A stretch of 14,370 bases of DNA, from contig JBDTLT010000135.1 of NCBI GenBank assembly GCA_039934635.1, forward strand, positions 1 through 14,370. The letters run 5' to 3'. Below are positions 6,266-13,092 of the stretch, piece by piece (the first letter of the stretch is position 1; the number at the start of each line of letters is the position of its first letter). Source of the stretch: DATLFA01 sp039934635. GTDB taxonomy: Bacteria; Actinomycetota; Acidimicrobiia; Acidimicrobiales; WLNW01. The translations under genes and the position numbers were made by a program. The notes beneath the pieces were generated by a model. That model saw nothing but the letters and a program-made list of their open reading frames with translations, had not been told where the DNA came from and did not search any database.

Positions 6266-8763
6266 CCGTGAACGGCGACGTGGCCGGGGGTGGGACGAGT
6301 GTGCTTGCGCCCTACCGAGTTCTCGACCTCACAGATGAAGGCGCAAACTACGCCGGCATGCTCCTCGCGCAGCTCGGCGCGGAAGTCATTGCAGTCGAGC
6401 CGCCGAGCGGACAAGGCTCGAGACATCGGGGGCCGATGGTGCCGGCCGCCCGTGCAGCGGGGCTTCCCGCGGGCGAGAGATCCCTCGCCCACTGGTCCTT
6501 CAACCGAGGGAAGAAGTCCGTGATCCTCGACCTCGAGCATGTCGCTGCGGATCGTCGCGAGTTCATTCGTCTCGCGTCTGGGGCCGACTTCGTGATCGAA
6601 TCGCAAAAACCCGGACACTGGGAGTCGATAGGACTTGGTTACGATCAGCTGGAAAACCCAGGCCTGATCTACGTATCGATCTCGCCCTTCGGCCAAGACG
6701 GCCCAAAGCGGCACTACGCAGCGAGCGATCTCACGGTCCTGGCTGCGAGCAATTATATGGCGCTGACCGGGGACGACGACCGTGCGCCGTTGCGACCCAG
6801 CGTTCCGCAATCCTGTCAACACGCCGCGATCGATGCGGTAGGAGCCGCGCTCATTGCGCTGTGGGAGCGGCACCGATCTGGGCTGGGTCAGCGAATCGAC
6901 GTTGCTGCGCAGGCATCGATGATTCTGGCGACGCAAGGATATGTGCTGGCCGACGCGTTGGGAGCGCCGACGATCAAGCGAGTCACGGGTGGATCGATGT
7001 ACCCGCCGTTCAATGTTCGCGCGATCTGGCGGTGCCGTGACGGCTACGTCAACCTCATGTTCCTCTTCGGAGGGGTGATGGGTCCATTTGTTTCGAGGCT
7101 GATGCAATGGATGGCTGAAGAAGGTGCGTGCGACGCGGACCTGGCCGAACGGGATTGGATCAGCTTTGGCGCGCACGTCGCCGAGGGTCTCGCGACGCTC
7201 GATGACTACGAGAATGCAAAGTCGGTCATCGCCGCGTTTTTGCTGACGAAGTCGAAGGCGGAGTTGTTCGAGGCCGCACTCGATCGGCGTCTCCTGATCG
7301 CGCCGATCTGCACGGTCGGCGAAGTGGTGGACTCACAGCATTTCGCCGCGCGTGACTCTTGGGAAACGGTGGAAACGCCGGCCGGCAGGTTAACTTTTCC
7401 GGGCCCTGTCGCGCGACTGACCCGCAGTCCCCTCGCTGATCTGCCCAGAGCCCCCTTCCTGGGAGAACATACCGAGGAGATACGGGAGGAGCCGCCACGC
7501 CGACCTGTTGTTGGGCCGACCTCTGCAAGCGCCGGATCCAGCCCCGCGCTGCAAGGCCTGAAGGTCTTGGATTTCATGTGGGTCGTCGCGGGCCCGGCGG
7601 CAACGCGAGTCCTCGCCGACTTCGGCGCGACGGTCGTTCGCGTCGAGTCGGAACGTCGGATGGATATCACGCGTTTCACCGCACCCTTGGTCCGCAGTAC
7701 GCCTGGCGCTGAGAGCGGCGGCATGTATCTCAACTTCAATGCCGGAAAGCTCGGCCTGGCGTTGGACATGGCCAATCCCGAAGCCCGAGGCGTCGTACTT
7801 GATCTCGTGCGCTGGGCCGATGTCGTATGCGAATCCTTCTCCCCTGGTGCGATGGAGCGGTGGGGGCTCGGGTACGAGTATCTGCGCTCGATCAACCCCG
7901 GACTCATCATGTTGTCGAGTTCGCTTCTTGGCCAGTCGGGTCCCCACGCCACCCTCGCAGGTTTCGGGGTGATGGGCGCGGCGCTTTCCGGTTTCAACTA
8001 CATGTGCGGATGGCCCGATCGCGATCCGGTCGGTCCCTTCGGTTCCTACAGCGACTACGTCGCGCCCCGCGTCACCGTCGCAATGATCCTCGCCGCGTTG
8101 GAGTATCGCCGCCAGACGGGCGAGGGACAGTACATCGACCTCTCACAGGCCGAGGCCTCCCTGCCCCTCCTTTCGTCGGCAATCCTCCACTACGGCCTCG
8201 ACGGCAGCTTGCTCACTCTTGTCGGCAATCGGGACACTGGTTCGGCACCTCACGGTGTGTTTCGCTCGGCACCACGCGTTGAGTCGACCGGCACCATCGA
8301 CAGTGATCGTTGGGTCGCGCTCAGCTGCGAGAGCGATGAGCAATGGGCCAGCATGTGTGAACACATCGGACGCTCCGACCTGAAACTGCTCAATACCGAC
8401 GAGCGGCTTGCTCGACAAGACGAGTTAGAGGCGGTGGTCGGGTCGTGGACAGTGCGCCACGACGAATCCGAACTCGTACGTCAGCTGCAGACTCTTGGCA
8501 TACCGTCGCACGAGGTGCAGAACAGCCCAGAGTGCATCTCCGATACTCAGCTCCAAGCGCGCGGCCATTTCGTGACGACCGATCACCCGAGCCTCGGCCC
8601 GGTGGTGGTCGAGGGGAGCCGCTTCGACCTCTCGAGGACGAAGGCGGGTCCGTTTCGCCCTGCTCCCATGCTGGGCGAGCACACGTACGAGGTTTTGAGC
8701 GAACTACTCGGATATGACGACGATCGAATCGCGGACATTGCGGCGTCCGGTGCTCTGCAATGA
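6262..8763 (+). CDS. Tandem class III CoA-transferase (two fused CaiB/BaiF domains)
   Basis: An 833-residue protein, about twice the usual CaiB/BaiF length, made of two complete modules. The ATG at 6262 overlaps the amidohydrolase stop; the frame stays open upstream, but only inside the preceding gene. Module 1, about residues 15-405, begins APYRVLDLTDEGANYAGMLLAQLGAEVIAVE and contains FNRGKKSVILDL. Module 2, about 430-833, begins LQGLKVLDFMWVVAGPAATRVLADFGATVVRVE. A low-complexity linker near 406-428 joins them. Module 2 keeps the nucleophilic Asp at Asp598 (SYSDYV, 18 residues before the conserved Arg of ALEYRRQTGEGQ). Module 1 has Cys185 at the matching position, followed by Gln and His, so it probably cannot form the aspartyl-CoA intermediate. 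One active and one silent half is also the arrangement known for the DMSP enzyme DddD, but nothing else here suggests DMSP. Acceptor and donor are unknown. Confidence 0.9.
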   Translation: MTVNGDVAGGGTSVLAPYRVLDLTDEGANYAGMLLAQLGAEVIAVEPPSGQGSRHRGPMVPAARAAGLPAGERSLAHWSFNRGKKSVILDLEHVAADRREFIRLASGADFVIESQKPGHWESIGLGYDQLENPGLIYVSISPFGQDGPKRHYAASDLTVLAASNYMALTGDDDRAPLRPSVPQSCQHAAIDAVGAALIALWERHRSGLGQRIDVAAQASMILATQGYVLADALGAPTIKRVTGGSMYPPFNVRAIWRCRDGYVNLMFLFGGVMGPFVSRLMQWMAEEGACDADLAERDWISFGAHVAEGLATLDDYENAKSVIAAFLLTKSKAELFEAALDRRLLIAPICTVGEVVDSQHFAARDSWETVETPAGRLTFPGPVARLTRSPLADLPRAPFLGEHTEEIREEPPRRPVVGPTSASAGSSPALQGLKVLDFMWVVAGPAATRVLADFGATVVRVESERRMDITRFTAPLVRSTPGAESGGMYLNFNAGKLGLALDMANPEARGVVLDLVRWADVVCESFSPGAMERWGLGYEYLRSINPGLIMLSSSLLGQSGPHATLAGFGVMGAALSGFNYMCGWPDRDPVGPFGSYSDYVAPRVTVAMILAALEYRRQTGEGQYIDLSQAEASLPLLSSAILHYGLDGSLLTLVGNRDTGSAPHGVFRSAPRVESTGTIDSDRWVALSCESDEQWASMCEHIGRSDLKLLNTDERLARQDELEAVVGSWTVRHDESELVRQLQTLGIPSHEVQNSPECISDTQLQARGHFVTTDHPSLGPVVVEGSRFDLSRTKAGPFRPAPMLGEHTYEVLSELLGYDDDRIADIAASGALQ

Positions 8764-8861
8764 CGCCTGGTATCTCGAACGGAACTCGGGCCCGCTGCTC
8801 TCATGTCGCCATGTCGCGAGTGCGCAAGATACCTGCTTCCGCCTACTGGAGGAGGCGTTGA
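8764..8861 (+). promoter_or_regulatory. Gap before the alcohol dehydrogenase, with strong ribosome binding site
   Basis: Ninety-eight bases separate the tandem CoA-transferase from the dehydrogenase, the only sizeable gap in this plus-strand block. GGAGGAGG at 8848-8855, 6 bases before the ATG at 8862, is the strongest ribosome site in the window. GGTATCT (8769-8775) and AGATACC (8827-8833) are inverted but 51 bases apart. No good promoter consensus is seen, so read-through is likely but a second promoter is not excluded. Confidence 0.45.
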
Positions 8862-9977
8862 ATGGTTGATCGTGCTCTTGCGTTGGTACTCACTGATTCC
8901 GAAAAGCTGGAACTGACCGAGTTTGCGCTGCCCTCCATTGCTTCAGACGATGCGCTGCTCAAAGTCGAGGCGTGTGGTCTCTGCGGCACCGACCATGAAC
9001 AATTCACCGGGGCTATCGATCTGGGATTCAGCTTCATTCCCGGACACGAAGTGATCGGTACGATCGACCGCATTGGAACGGCGGCGTCGAAAAAGTGGGG
9101 TGTGAAGGAGGGCGATCGCGTTGCGGTCGAGGTCTTCCAATCGTGCCAACAATGCGGGCCTTGTTTGAACGGTTCGTATCAGCGATGCGCTCGTCACGGT
9201 ATACGTGCGATGTATGGACACCGCAATGTGTCGGCCAGTCCGGCGCTATGGGGCGGTTACGCGACCCACATGTATCTCGCACCAGACTCTCTCCTCTTGC
9301 CGATTCCGACCGATCTGGATCCGATCGTTGCGACCCTCTTCAACCCAGTTGGCGCGGGCATTCGCTGGGGCGTCGACGTGCCCGGTACCAAGGTGGGCGA
9401 TGTGTGCGTCGTATTGGGGCCCGGCATCCGTGGCCTCGCCGCCGCCGCTGCGATGAAAGATGCCGGTGCGAGATTTGTGATGGTCGTTGGCGTGCGCCCT
9501 CAAGACGACGACCGGTTGGATCTCGCCAAGCACTTCGGTGCCGACCTCGTGGTCGATGCAGCGACGGACGACGTGGTGAGCATGCTGCGAGACGCGGCCC
9601 ACAGCCTGGCCGACGTGGTGCTCGACGTGACGGCGAAGGCACCGGCCGCATTCCGCAGTGCCCTTCGCTTGGCGCGAACGGGGGGCGCGATCGTGTTGGC
9701 CGGTACCAGGGGAGCAGACGTGGATGTCCCGGGCGTGGAACTCGATCGCGTCGTCTACAAGGAGTTGCGGATCCTGGGCGCTCTCGGTGTCGATCGGAGC
9801 GCGTATCAACGGGCAATCAACATCCTCGTGTCCGGTCAATACGACTTCGCCGCGCTGCCCCATCGTCTCGGTCACCTCGATACGACGGAGGATCTCCTCC
9901 GTACGATGGCCGGCTCGACACCAGGGCCGCTACCAGTACATGCAGTTGTGGTGCCGACCTGGAGCGATTGCGAGTGA
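8862..9977 (+). CDS. Zinc-dependent alcohol dehydrogenase (MDR superfamily)
   Basis: A 371-residue medium-chain dehydrogenase that would interconvert an alcohol and a ketone or aldehyde with NAD(P). The GroES-like domain carries the catalytic zinc motif CGLCGTD (Cys41) and PGHEVIG (His62, Glu63). The structural zinc site is the four-cysteine lobe CQQCGPCLNGSYQRC (Cys95, 98, 101, 109). The cofactor domain has VLGPGIRG (residues 183-190). Where sorbitol-type enzymes place a further zinc-site Glu, this one reads LFNPVGAG (Asn160), which I believe is a subgroup feature rather than damage. The start is fixed by the strong ribosome site. The stop overlaps the next gene's GTG (GTGA, 9974-9977). Oxidation of a hydroxy intermediate fits the context, but the substrate is unknown. 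Confidence 0.92.
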   Translation: MVDRALALVLTDSEKLELTEFALPSIASDDALLKVEACGLCGTDHEQFTGAIDLGFSFIPGHEVIGTIDRIGTAASKKWGVKEGDRVAVEVFQSCQQCGPCLNGSYQRCARHGIRAMYGHRNVSASPALWGGYATHMYLAPDSLLLPIPTDLDPIVATLFNPVGAGIRWGVDVPGTKVGDVCVVLGPGIRGLAAAAAMKDAGARFVMVVGVRPQDDDRLDLAKHFGADLVVDAATDDVVSMLRDAAHSLADVVLDVTAKAPAAFRSALRLARTGGAIVLAGTRGADVDVPGVELDRVVYKELRILGALGVDRSAYQRAINILVSGQYDFAALPHRLGHLDTTEDLLRTMAGSTPGPLPVHAVVVPTWSDCE

Positions 9978-10552
9978 ACAAGATGCCAGACGAGCGTGTC
10001 CCTTTGCTCGATCTCGACGAGGCGAATCGTCGCGCAACCGAGATCCACGCCATGGGGGGCCTCGCTGATCTGTCGATCTTTCGCATCCTGCTGCGAAATC
10101 CTCCCGTGGCGAAGGCCGTGGATGGGATGCTGCGAGCCCTCCTGTTTAAGGGCAAGCTCGATCCGAGGTTGCGCGAGTTGGTGATCATGCGGATCGCTTG
10201 GCGCTGTCGCTCGGAGTACGAGTGGACTCAGCATTGGACGGTCGCTCGTCGACTCGGAGTTCCAGAAGCCGACATTCTCGGTGTGCGCGAGTGGCACAGT
10301 CATGACGGCTATGGCCCAACCGAGCGCGCGGTCCTCGCAGCCGTCGACGACGTGATCGACTCGGGGCGGATCGGGCCCGAGACCTGGGAGGCCTGCAGGG
10401 CAGTGTTGGGCAGTGACGAGGTGGCCATCGAGTTGGTCGTGGCGATCGGCAACTGGCACATGATCGCCGGAGTATTGGCCAGCCTCTCGGTCCCGCTCGA
10501 GCCGGGCGTCCAGTCGTGGCCGCCGGACGGCGCGGAACCCGCGGTCGGTTGA
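9974..10552 (+). CDS. Carboxymuconolactone decarboxylase (CMD/AhpD-like) family protein
   Basis: A 192-residue protein from the GTG at 9974, which overlaps the dehydrogenase stop and has GGAG at 9961-9964. The ATG at 9983 is an alternative start three codons later. The frame is open far upstream, but only as a shadow of the dehydrogenase gene. The CMD core is residues 66-95: LRELVIMRIAWRCRSEYEWTQH, then ARRLGV. A second helical part runs through TERAVLAAVDDVIDSG and ends with VVAIGNWHMIAGVL. The AhpD-type CxxC redox pair is absent, so a peroxidase-partner role is unlikely. It resembles the numerous CMD-like proteins in actinobacterial catabolic operons, whose reactions are mostly undetermined; true CMD decarboxylates 4-carboxymuconolactone. 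It sits 2 bases before the MaoC gene in a tight three-gene run. Confidence 0.88.
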   Translation: MNKMPDERVPLLDLDEANRRATEIHAMGGLADLSIFRILLRNPPVAKAVDGMLRALLFKGKLDPRLRELVIMRIAWRCRSEYEWTQHWTVARRLGVPEADILGVREWHSHDGYGPTERAVLAAVDDVIDSGRIGPETWEACRAVLGSDEVAIELVVAIGNWHMIAGVLASLSVPLEPGVQSWPPDGAEPAVG

Positions 10553-10554
10553 TC

Positions 10555-11403
10555 ATGGCTTCGCGACTGTCCACTGAATTGGTAGGTGTGGAACTTCCGA
10601 CCCTTCGCTTTCAATGGACGTGGCGCGACGCGGTCCTGTATGCCCTAGGCGTCGGATGCGACCCTGGCGCGGAGCTCGACTACGTGTACGAACGGAGAGG
10701 TCCGCAGGTGCTTCCGACGTTTCCCGTGCTTGCCGGTGGGAAGATGATGGACACCCTCCCGTCGGTCGTCGAACTCGACCTGCGTCGTCTCCTGCATGGC
10801 ACCGAGGCCGTGTCCGTGCTTCGACCGCTGCCTCCAGAGGGTGACGTGGAGATTCGCGGGCGGATCTCGGAGGTCTGGGACAAGGGCAAGGCCGCCGTGA
10901 TCGAAGTCGAGACGGCCGGGTACGACGATGAAGGGCTGCTGTTCACCGTTCACGGTTCGTTGTATGTCAATGGCGCCGGAGGATTTGGTGGCGAACGCGG
11001 TCCGTCGGCTGCTTCGGCCCCTGTCCCCGAACGCGCTCCTGACTACACGGTCTGCCAGCAGATTCCCCACCACCAAGCGGCGCTTTACCGTCTCTCGGGT
11101 GACCGAAATCCAATGCACATCGACCCCGATTTTGCCCGCGCAGCAGGGTTCGATGGGCCGTTTCTTCATGGGTTGTGCACGTTTGGCTTCGTGGGTCGGG
11201 CTGTGTTGCAGAGCATCTGTGGAGCTGACCTCCGGGCGTTCGCCGGGCTCAGCGGCCGTTTCGTCGGTCAGGTCTGGCCGGGCGATGAGCTCGTGACGAC
11301 GATCTGGGCCACGGACGACGTCAGCGCGGCTCTGCAAACAACGAGTTCGCGCGGCGCTGTCGTCATCGCCAACGGACAGGTCACACTCCGCGCACCAGAA
11401 TGA
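10555..11403 (+). CDS. MaoC-type enoyl-CoA hydratase 2 (double hot-dog)
   Basis: A 282-residue protein, the usual size of two-hot-dog hydratase 2 enzymes such as mycobacterial Rv3538-type proteins. These hydrate trans-2-enoyl-CoA to (R)-3-hydroxyacyl-CoA. The N-terminal domain (about 1-140) is the degenerate hot dog that usually holds the acyl chain. The C-terminal domain carries the hydratase 2 signature YRLSGDRNPMHIDPDFA, with catalytic Asp183 and His188, followed by FDGPFLHGLCTFG. I chose the ATG at 10555, 2 bases after the CMD stop, although its ribosome site is weak; the frame extends 13 codons upstream into the CMD gene. It closes the plus-strand operon, and its TGA is part of the shared hairpin. 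Steroid or branched-acyl beta-oxidation is plausible by homology but not proven. Confidence 0.92.
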   Translation: MASRLSTELVGVELPTLRFQWTWRDAVLYALGVGCDPGAELDYVYERRGPQVLPTFPVLAGGKMMDTLPSVVELDLRRLLHGTEAVSVLRPLPPEGDVEIRGRISEVWDKGKAAVIEVETAGYDDEGLLFTVHGSLYVNGAGGFGGERGPSAASAPVPERAPDYTVCQQIPHHQAALYRLSGDRNPMHIDPDFARAAGFDGPFLHGLCTFGFVGRAVLQSICGADLRAFAGLSGRFVGQVWPGDELVTTIWATDDVSAALQTTSSRGAVVIANGQVTLRAPE

Positions 11404-11420
11404 CGCGCTGGGCGTCATTC
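11398..11420. terminator. Shared bidirectional hairpin at the convergent operon junction
   Basis: GAATGACGC (11398-11406), the 5-base loop gctgg and GCGTCATTC (11412-11420) form a perfect 9-bp stem. It contains the plus-strand MaoC stop TGA (11401-11403) and the minus-strand dienelactone hydrolase stop (11417-11415). Being symmetrical, it works in both directions. No T-tract follows on either side, so it would be a U-poor terminator or mRNA 3' end stabiliser of the kind proposed for actinobacteria. Confidence 0.6.
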
Positions 11421-12101
11421 GTTCATGTGCTCGTCAAACCAGTCGAGCATCTGCTGCCACGCGTCGAGCGCGCTTTGCTCGTGGTAGCTGGCTCGCGCGT
11501 CGCAGTTGAACCCGTGTCCTGCGTCGGGATAGCGGACGATACGCACCGGTTGGCCCGACTTCGCGGCCGCTTCGCGCAGTTGTTCCACGTCGGACGGCGA
11601 AATTCCATGATCAAGGTCCCCGTACAGACCGAGCCAGGGGCACCGGAGCGCGATGGCTTCATCGACGAGTGGCGCGAGACCGAAGCGGCCTTCGAGGACG
11701 CCACCGCCGTAGAACGTGACGGCGGCGCCGATATCGCGACGAGCCGCGACCGCCAGCGCGACCGAGCCGCCCATGCAGAAGCCGACAATGCCCACTCGGC
11801 TCAAACTGAAGCCCCGCGTGCTGGCAGCCGCCAGGGCGGTGTCGATGTCATCGAGGATTCCATCAGCGGTCAGGGAACTCATCTCACGGCCCGCGCCGGG
11901 CATGTCGTCGTAGCCAATCCGCGCGTCGCCGGTGCGGTGATAGAGATGCGGGACGATTGCGAGCCAACCCGCGGCAGCCAATCGACGGGCGACGTCCTCA
12001 ATGTGATCGGTGACGCCGAACGCCTCCTGTACCACGACTAGTGCACCACGGGCGGGCGAGGTGGGCTCATGGGTTGAAAGTGGAGTGAGTTGACTATTCA
12101 T
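11415..12101 (-). CDS. Dienelactone hydrolase family protein
   Basis: A 228-residue alpha/beta hydrolase. The Cys-Asp-His triad of dienelactone hydrolases fits Cys109 in GFCMGGS, Asp164 in GLYGDLDHG and His196 in DAGHGF. Glu26 in VVVQEAFGVTDHI corresponds to the family's glutamate that activates the cysteine. These enzymes open enol-lactones such as dienelactone to maleylacetate, and many relatives hydrolyse other lactones or esters. The N-terminus is about 10 residues shorter than in the Pseudomonas enzyme, where that Glu is residue 36. The ATG at 12099-12101 lacks its own clear ribosome site and is overlapped by the stop of a 9-codon ORF that has one. It lies downstream of the SDR gene and converges on the MaoC gene, sharing its hairpin. 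Confidence 0.9.
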   Translation of the reverse strand: MNSQLTPLSTHEPTSPARGALVVVQEAFGVTDHIEDVARRLAAAGWLAIVPHLYHRTGDARIGYDDMPGAGREMSSLTADGILDDIDTALAAASTRGFSLSRVGIVGFCMGGSVALAVAARRDIGAAVTFYGGGVLEGRFGLAPLVDEAIALRCPWLGLYGDLDHGISPSDVEQLREAAAKSGQPVRIVRYPDAGHGFNCDARASYHEQSALDAWQQMLDWFDEHMNE

Positions 12102-12127
12102 GCGGCAATCGTGCGCAGTTCGTTCAT
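12098..12127 (-). CDS. Nine-codon leader ORF or frameshifted N-terminus of the hydrolase
   Basis: On the minus strand ATG at 12127-12125 opens MNELRTIAA and a TGA at 12100-12098. GGAGG at 12137-12133 provides a good ribosome site five bases upstream. The TGA overlaps the hydrolase start codon as ATGA. It may be a coupling leader peptide. Alternatively it is the original first strand of the dienelactone hydrolase, put out of frame by one base; its length matches what the hydrolase lacks. Confidence 0.45.
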   Translation of the reverse strand: MNELRTIAA

Positions 12128-12176
12128 GCGTTCCTCCATTGGGTTGCAGAGCTTCGACCGACGCGCACGCGAGGCG

Positions 12177-12944
12177 TTAGCGCATCATCGCTCCGCCGTT
12201 GATCGAAATCGTCTGGCCGTTGATCCACTCGCCGTCTTCGGACATGAGCATCGCCACCATCGCCGCGACGTCGGTCGGGTCTCCCAGGCGCCACGACTTG
12301 TTCTTTGCCAGGGTGTCTTCGAACCAACGATCGTCCAGCCGAGCTCGTGATGCTTCGCTCACGATCAGACCGGGAGCGATGGCGTTGCAACGGATCCGCT
12401 CCTTGCCCCATCGCGATGCGACGTGACGCGTAATAGCGAGCATCCCTGCCTTCGCGACTGAGTAGCCCACGAAGCCGGGATCGGCCGAGAAAGCTCCGTC
12501 GGACGAGGTGTTCACGATCGACCCACCACGCTGCAGAAGGTACGGCAGGGCGTGACGGATGCAGTTGAAGCATCCCGTCAGATCGACATCGAGAGTGCGT
12601 TGCCACACCCAGTGCGGAGTCTCTATGAGGTCGCCGTCGAGCTTTAGGAAATCGGGCGCCATCTGTGCGGCATTGTTGTGCAACCCGTCCAGCTGGCCGA
12701 ACTCCGCGACGGCGAAATCCATCAGTCCCTTCGCTGAGTCGCTGTCGGCAACATCGACTTCGGCTGTCCTGGCCTCGCCGCCCACGGCGGTCACCCGAGC
12801 GAGGGCACGGTTGGCGGCAGCAATGTCGACGTCAGCCAGAACGACACGCGCGCCCTCCGCTGCCAACCGTTGCGCCGTCACAGAGCCGATACCACCTCCG
12901 GCCCCCGTGATGATGATGACCTTTCCGTCAAGTCGAAGCGTCAC
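12177..12944 (-). CDS. Short-chain dehydrogenase/reductase (SDR)
   Basis: A 255-residue classical SDR. I chose the GTG at 12944 because GAAGGA lies 6 bases upstream and the Rossmann strand then starts at residue 8 (KVIIITGAGGGIG). The frame is open 59 codons further upstream, but that part is not SDR-like and would cover the promoter box. TGAGGGIG (13-20) binds the cofactor, and Asp38 at the end of the second strand (VVLADVD) favours NAD over NADP. NNAA is at 90-93. The catalytic set is Ser148, Tyr161 and Lys165 (NTSSDG, then YSVAK), and INGGAMMR closes the protein. It would oxidise or reduce a hydroxyl/keto group, such as a 3-hydroxyacyl-CoA or ring alcohol. It is first in the minus-strand operon, with 49 bases to the 9-codon ORF downstream. 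Confidence 0.92.
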   Translation of the reverse strand: MTLRLDGKVIIITGAGGGIGSVTAQRLAAEGARVVLADVDIAAANRALARVTAVGGEARTAEVDVADSDSAKGLMDFAVAEFGQLDGLHNNAAQMAPDFLKLDGDLIETPHWVWQRTLDVDLTGCFNCIRHALPYLLQRGGSIVNTSSDGAFSADPGFVGYSVAKAGMLAITRHVASRWGKERIRCNAIAPGLIVSEASRARLDDRWFEDTLAKNKSWRLGDPTDVAAMVAMLMSEDGEWINGQTISINGGAMMR

Positions 12945-12971
12945 AGCAGGTCCTTCGCTCGGGCACGGCGC

Positions 12972-13005
12972 ACAGTAACATCGCTCCGCTGAACATACAA
13001 GGTTT
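12972..13005 (-). promoter_or_regulatory. Conserved bipartite promoter/operator box, copy B
   Basis: On the minus strand AAACCTTGTATGTT occupies 13005-12992 and ATGTTACTGT 12981-12972, with ten bases between. It matches the box at 4847-4880 at 23 of the 24 outer positions, while only 2 of the 10 middle bases agree. TTGTAT (13000-12995) and TACTGT (12977-12972) are 17 bp apart, as in copy A. Initiation about 7 bases on would leave a leader of about 20 nt before the SDR GTG. The region also precedes the divergent LLM gene, which may share the control. Confidence 0.6.
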
Positions 13006-13092
13006 ACAGTGTTAGATGAGCGGCAAGCGGGATTGCGAAGTAAGTTGCGGCTCGACTCGCCCGCCGCGCGGGCTCCGCCACGAGGGGGCACT

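Noticed and set aside
6262..8763. Tandem CoA-transferase as DddD (DMSP CoA-transferase/lyase), given similar length and an Asp at 598.
   Set aside because: The architecture is shared by other tandem CaiB/BaiF proteins, and no DMSP transporter, DddB, DddC or DddR-like gene is present. The parallel is structural only.
8769..8833. GGTATCT and AGATACC inverted repeat before the dehydrogenase gene.
   Set aside because: Seven-base arms 51 bases apart occur readily by chance, and there is no associated promoter or terminator feature.
4847..13005. The inward-facing matching boxes could be terminal inverted repeats of a mobile element.
   Set aside because: No transposase or recombinase lies between them, identity is interrupted by a diverged 10-base middle, there are no evident target duplications, and both copies sit where promoters are expected.
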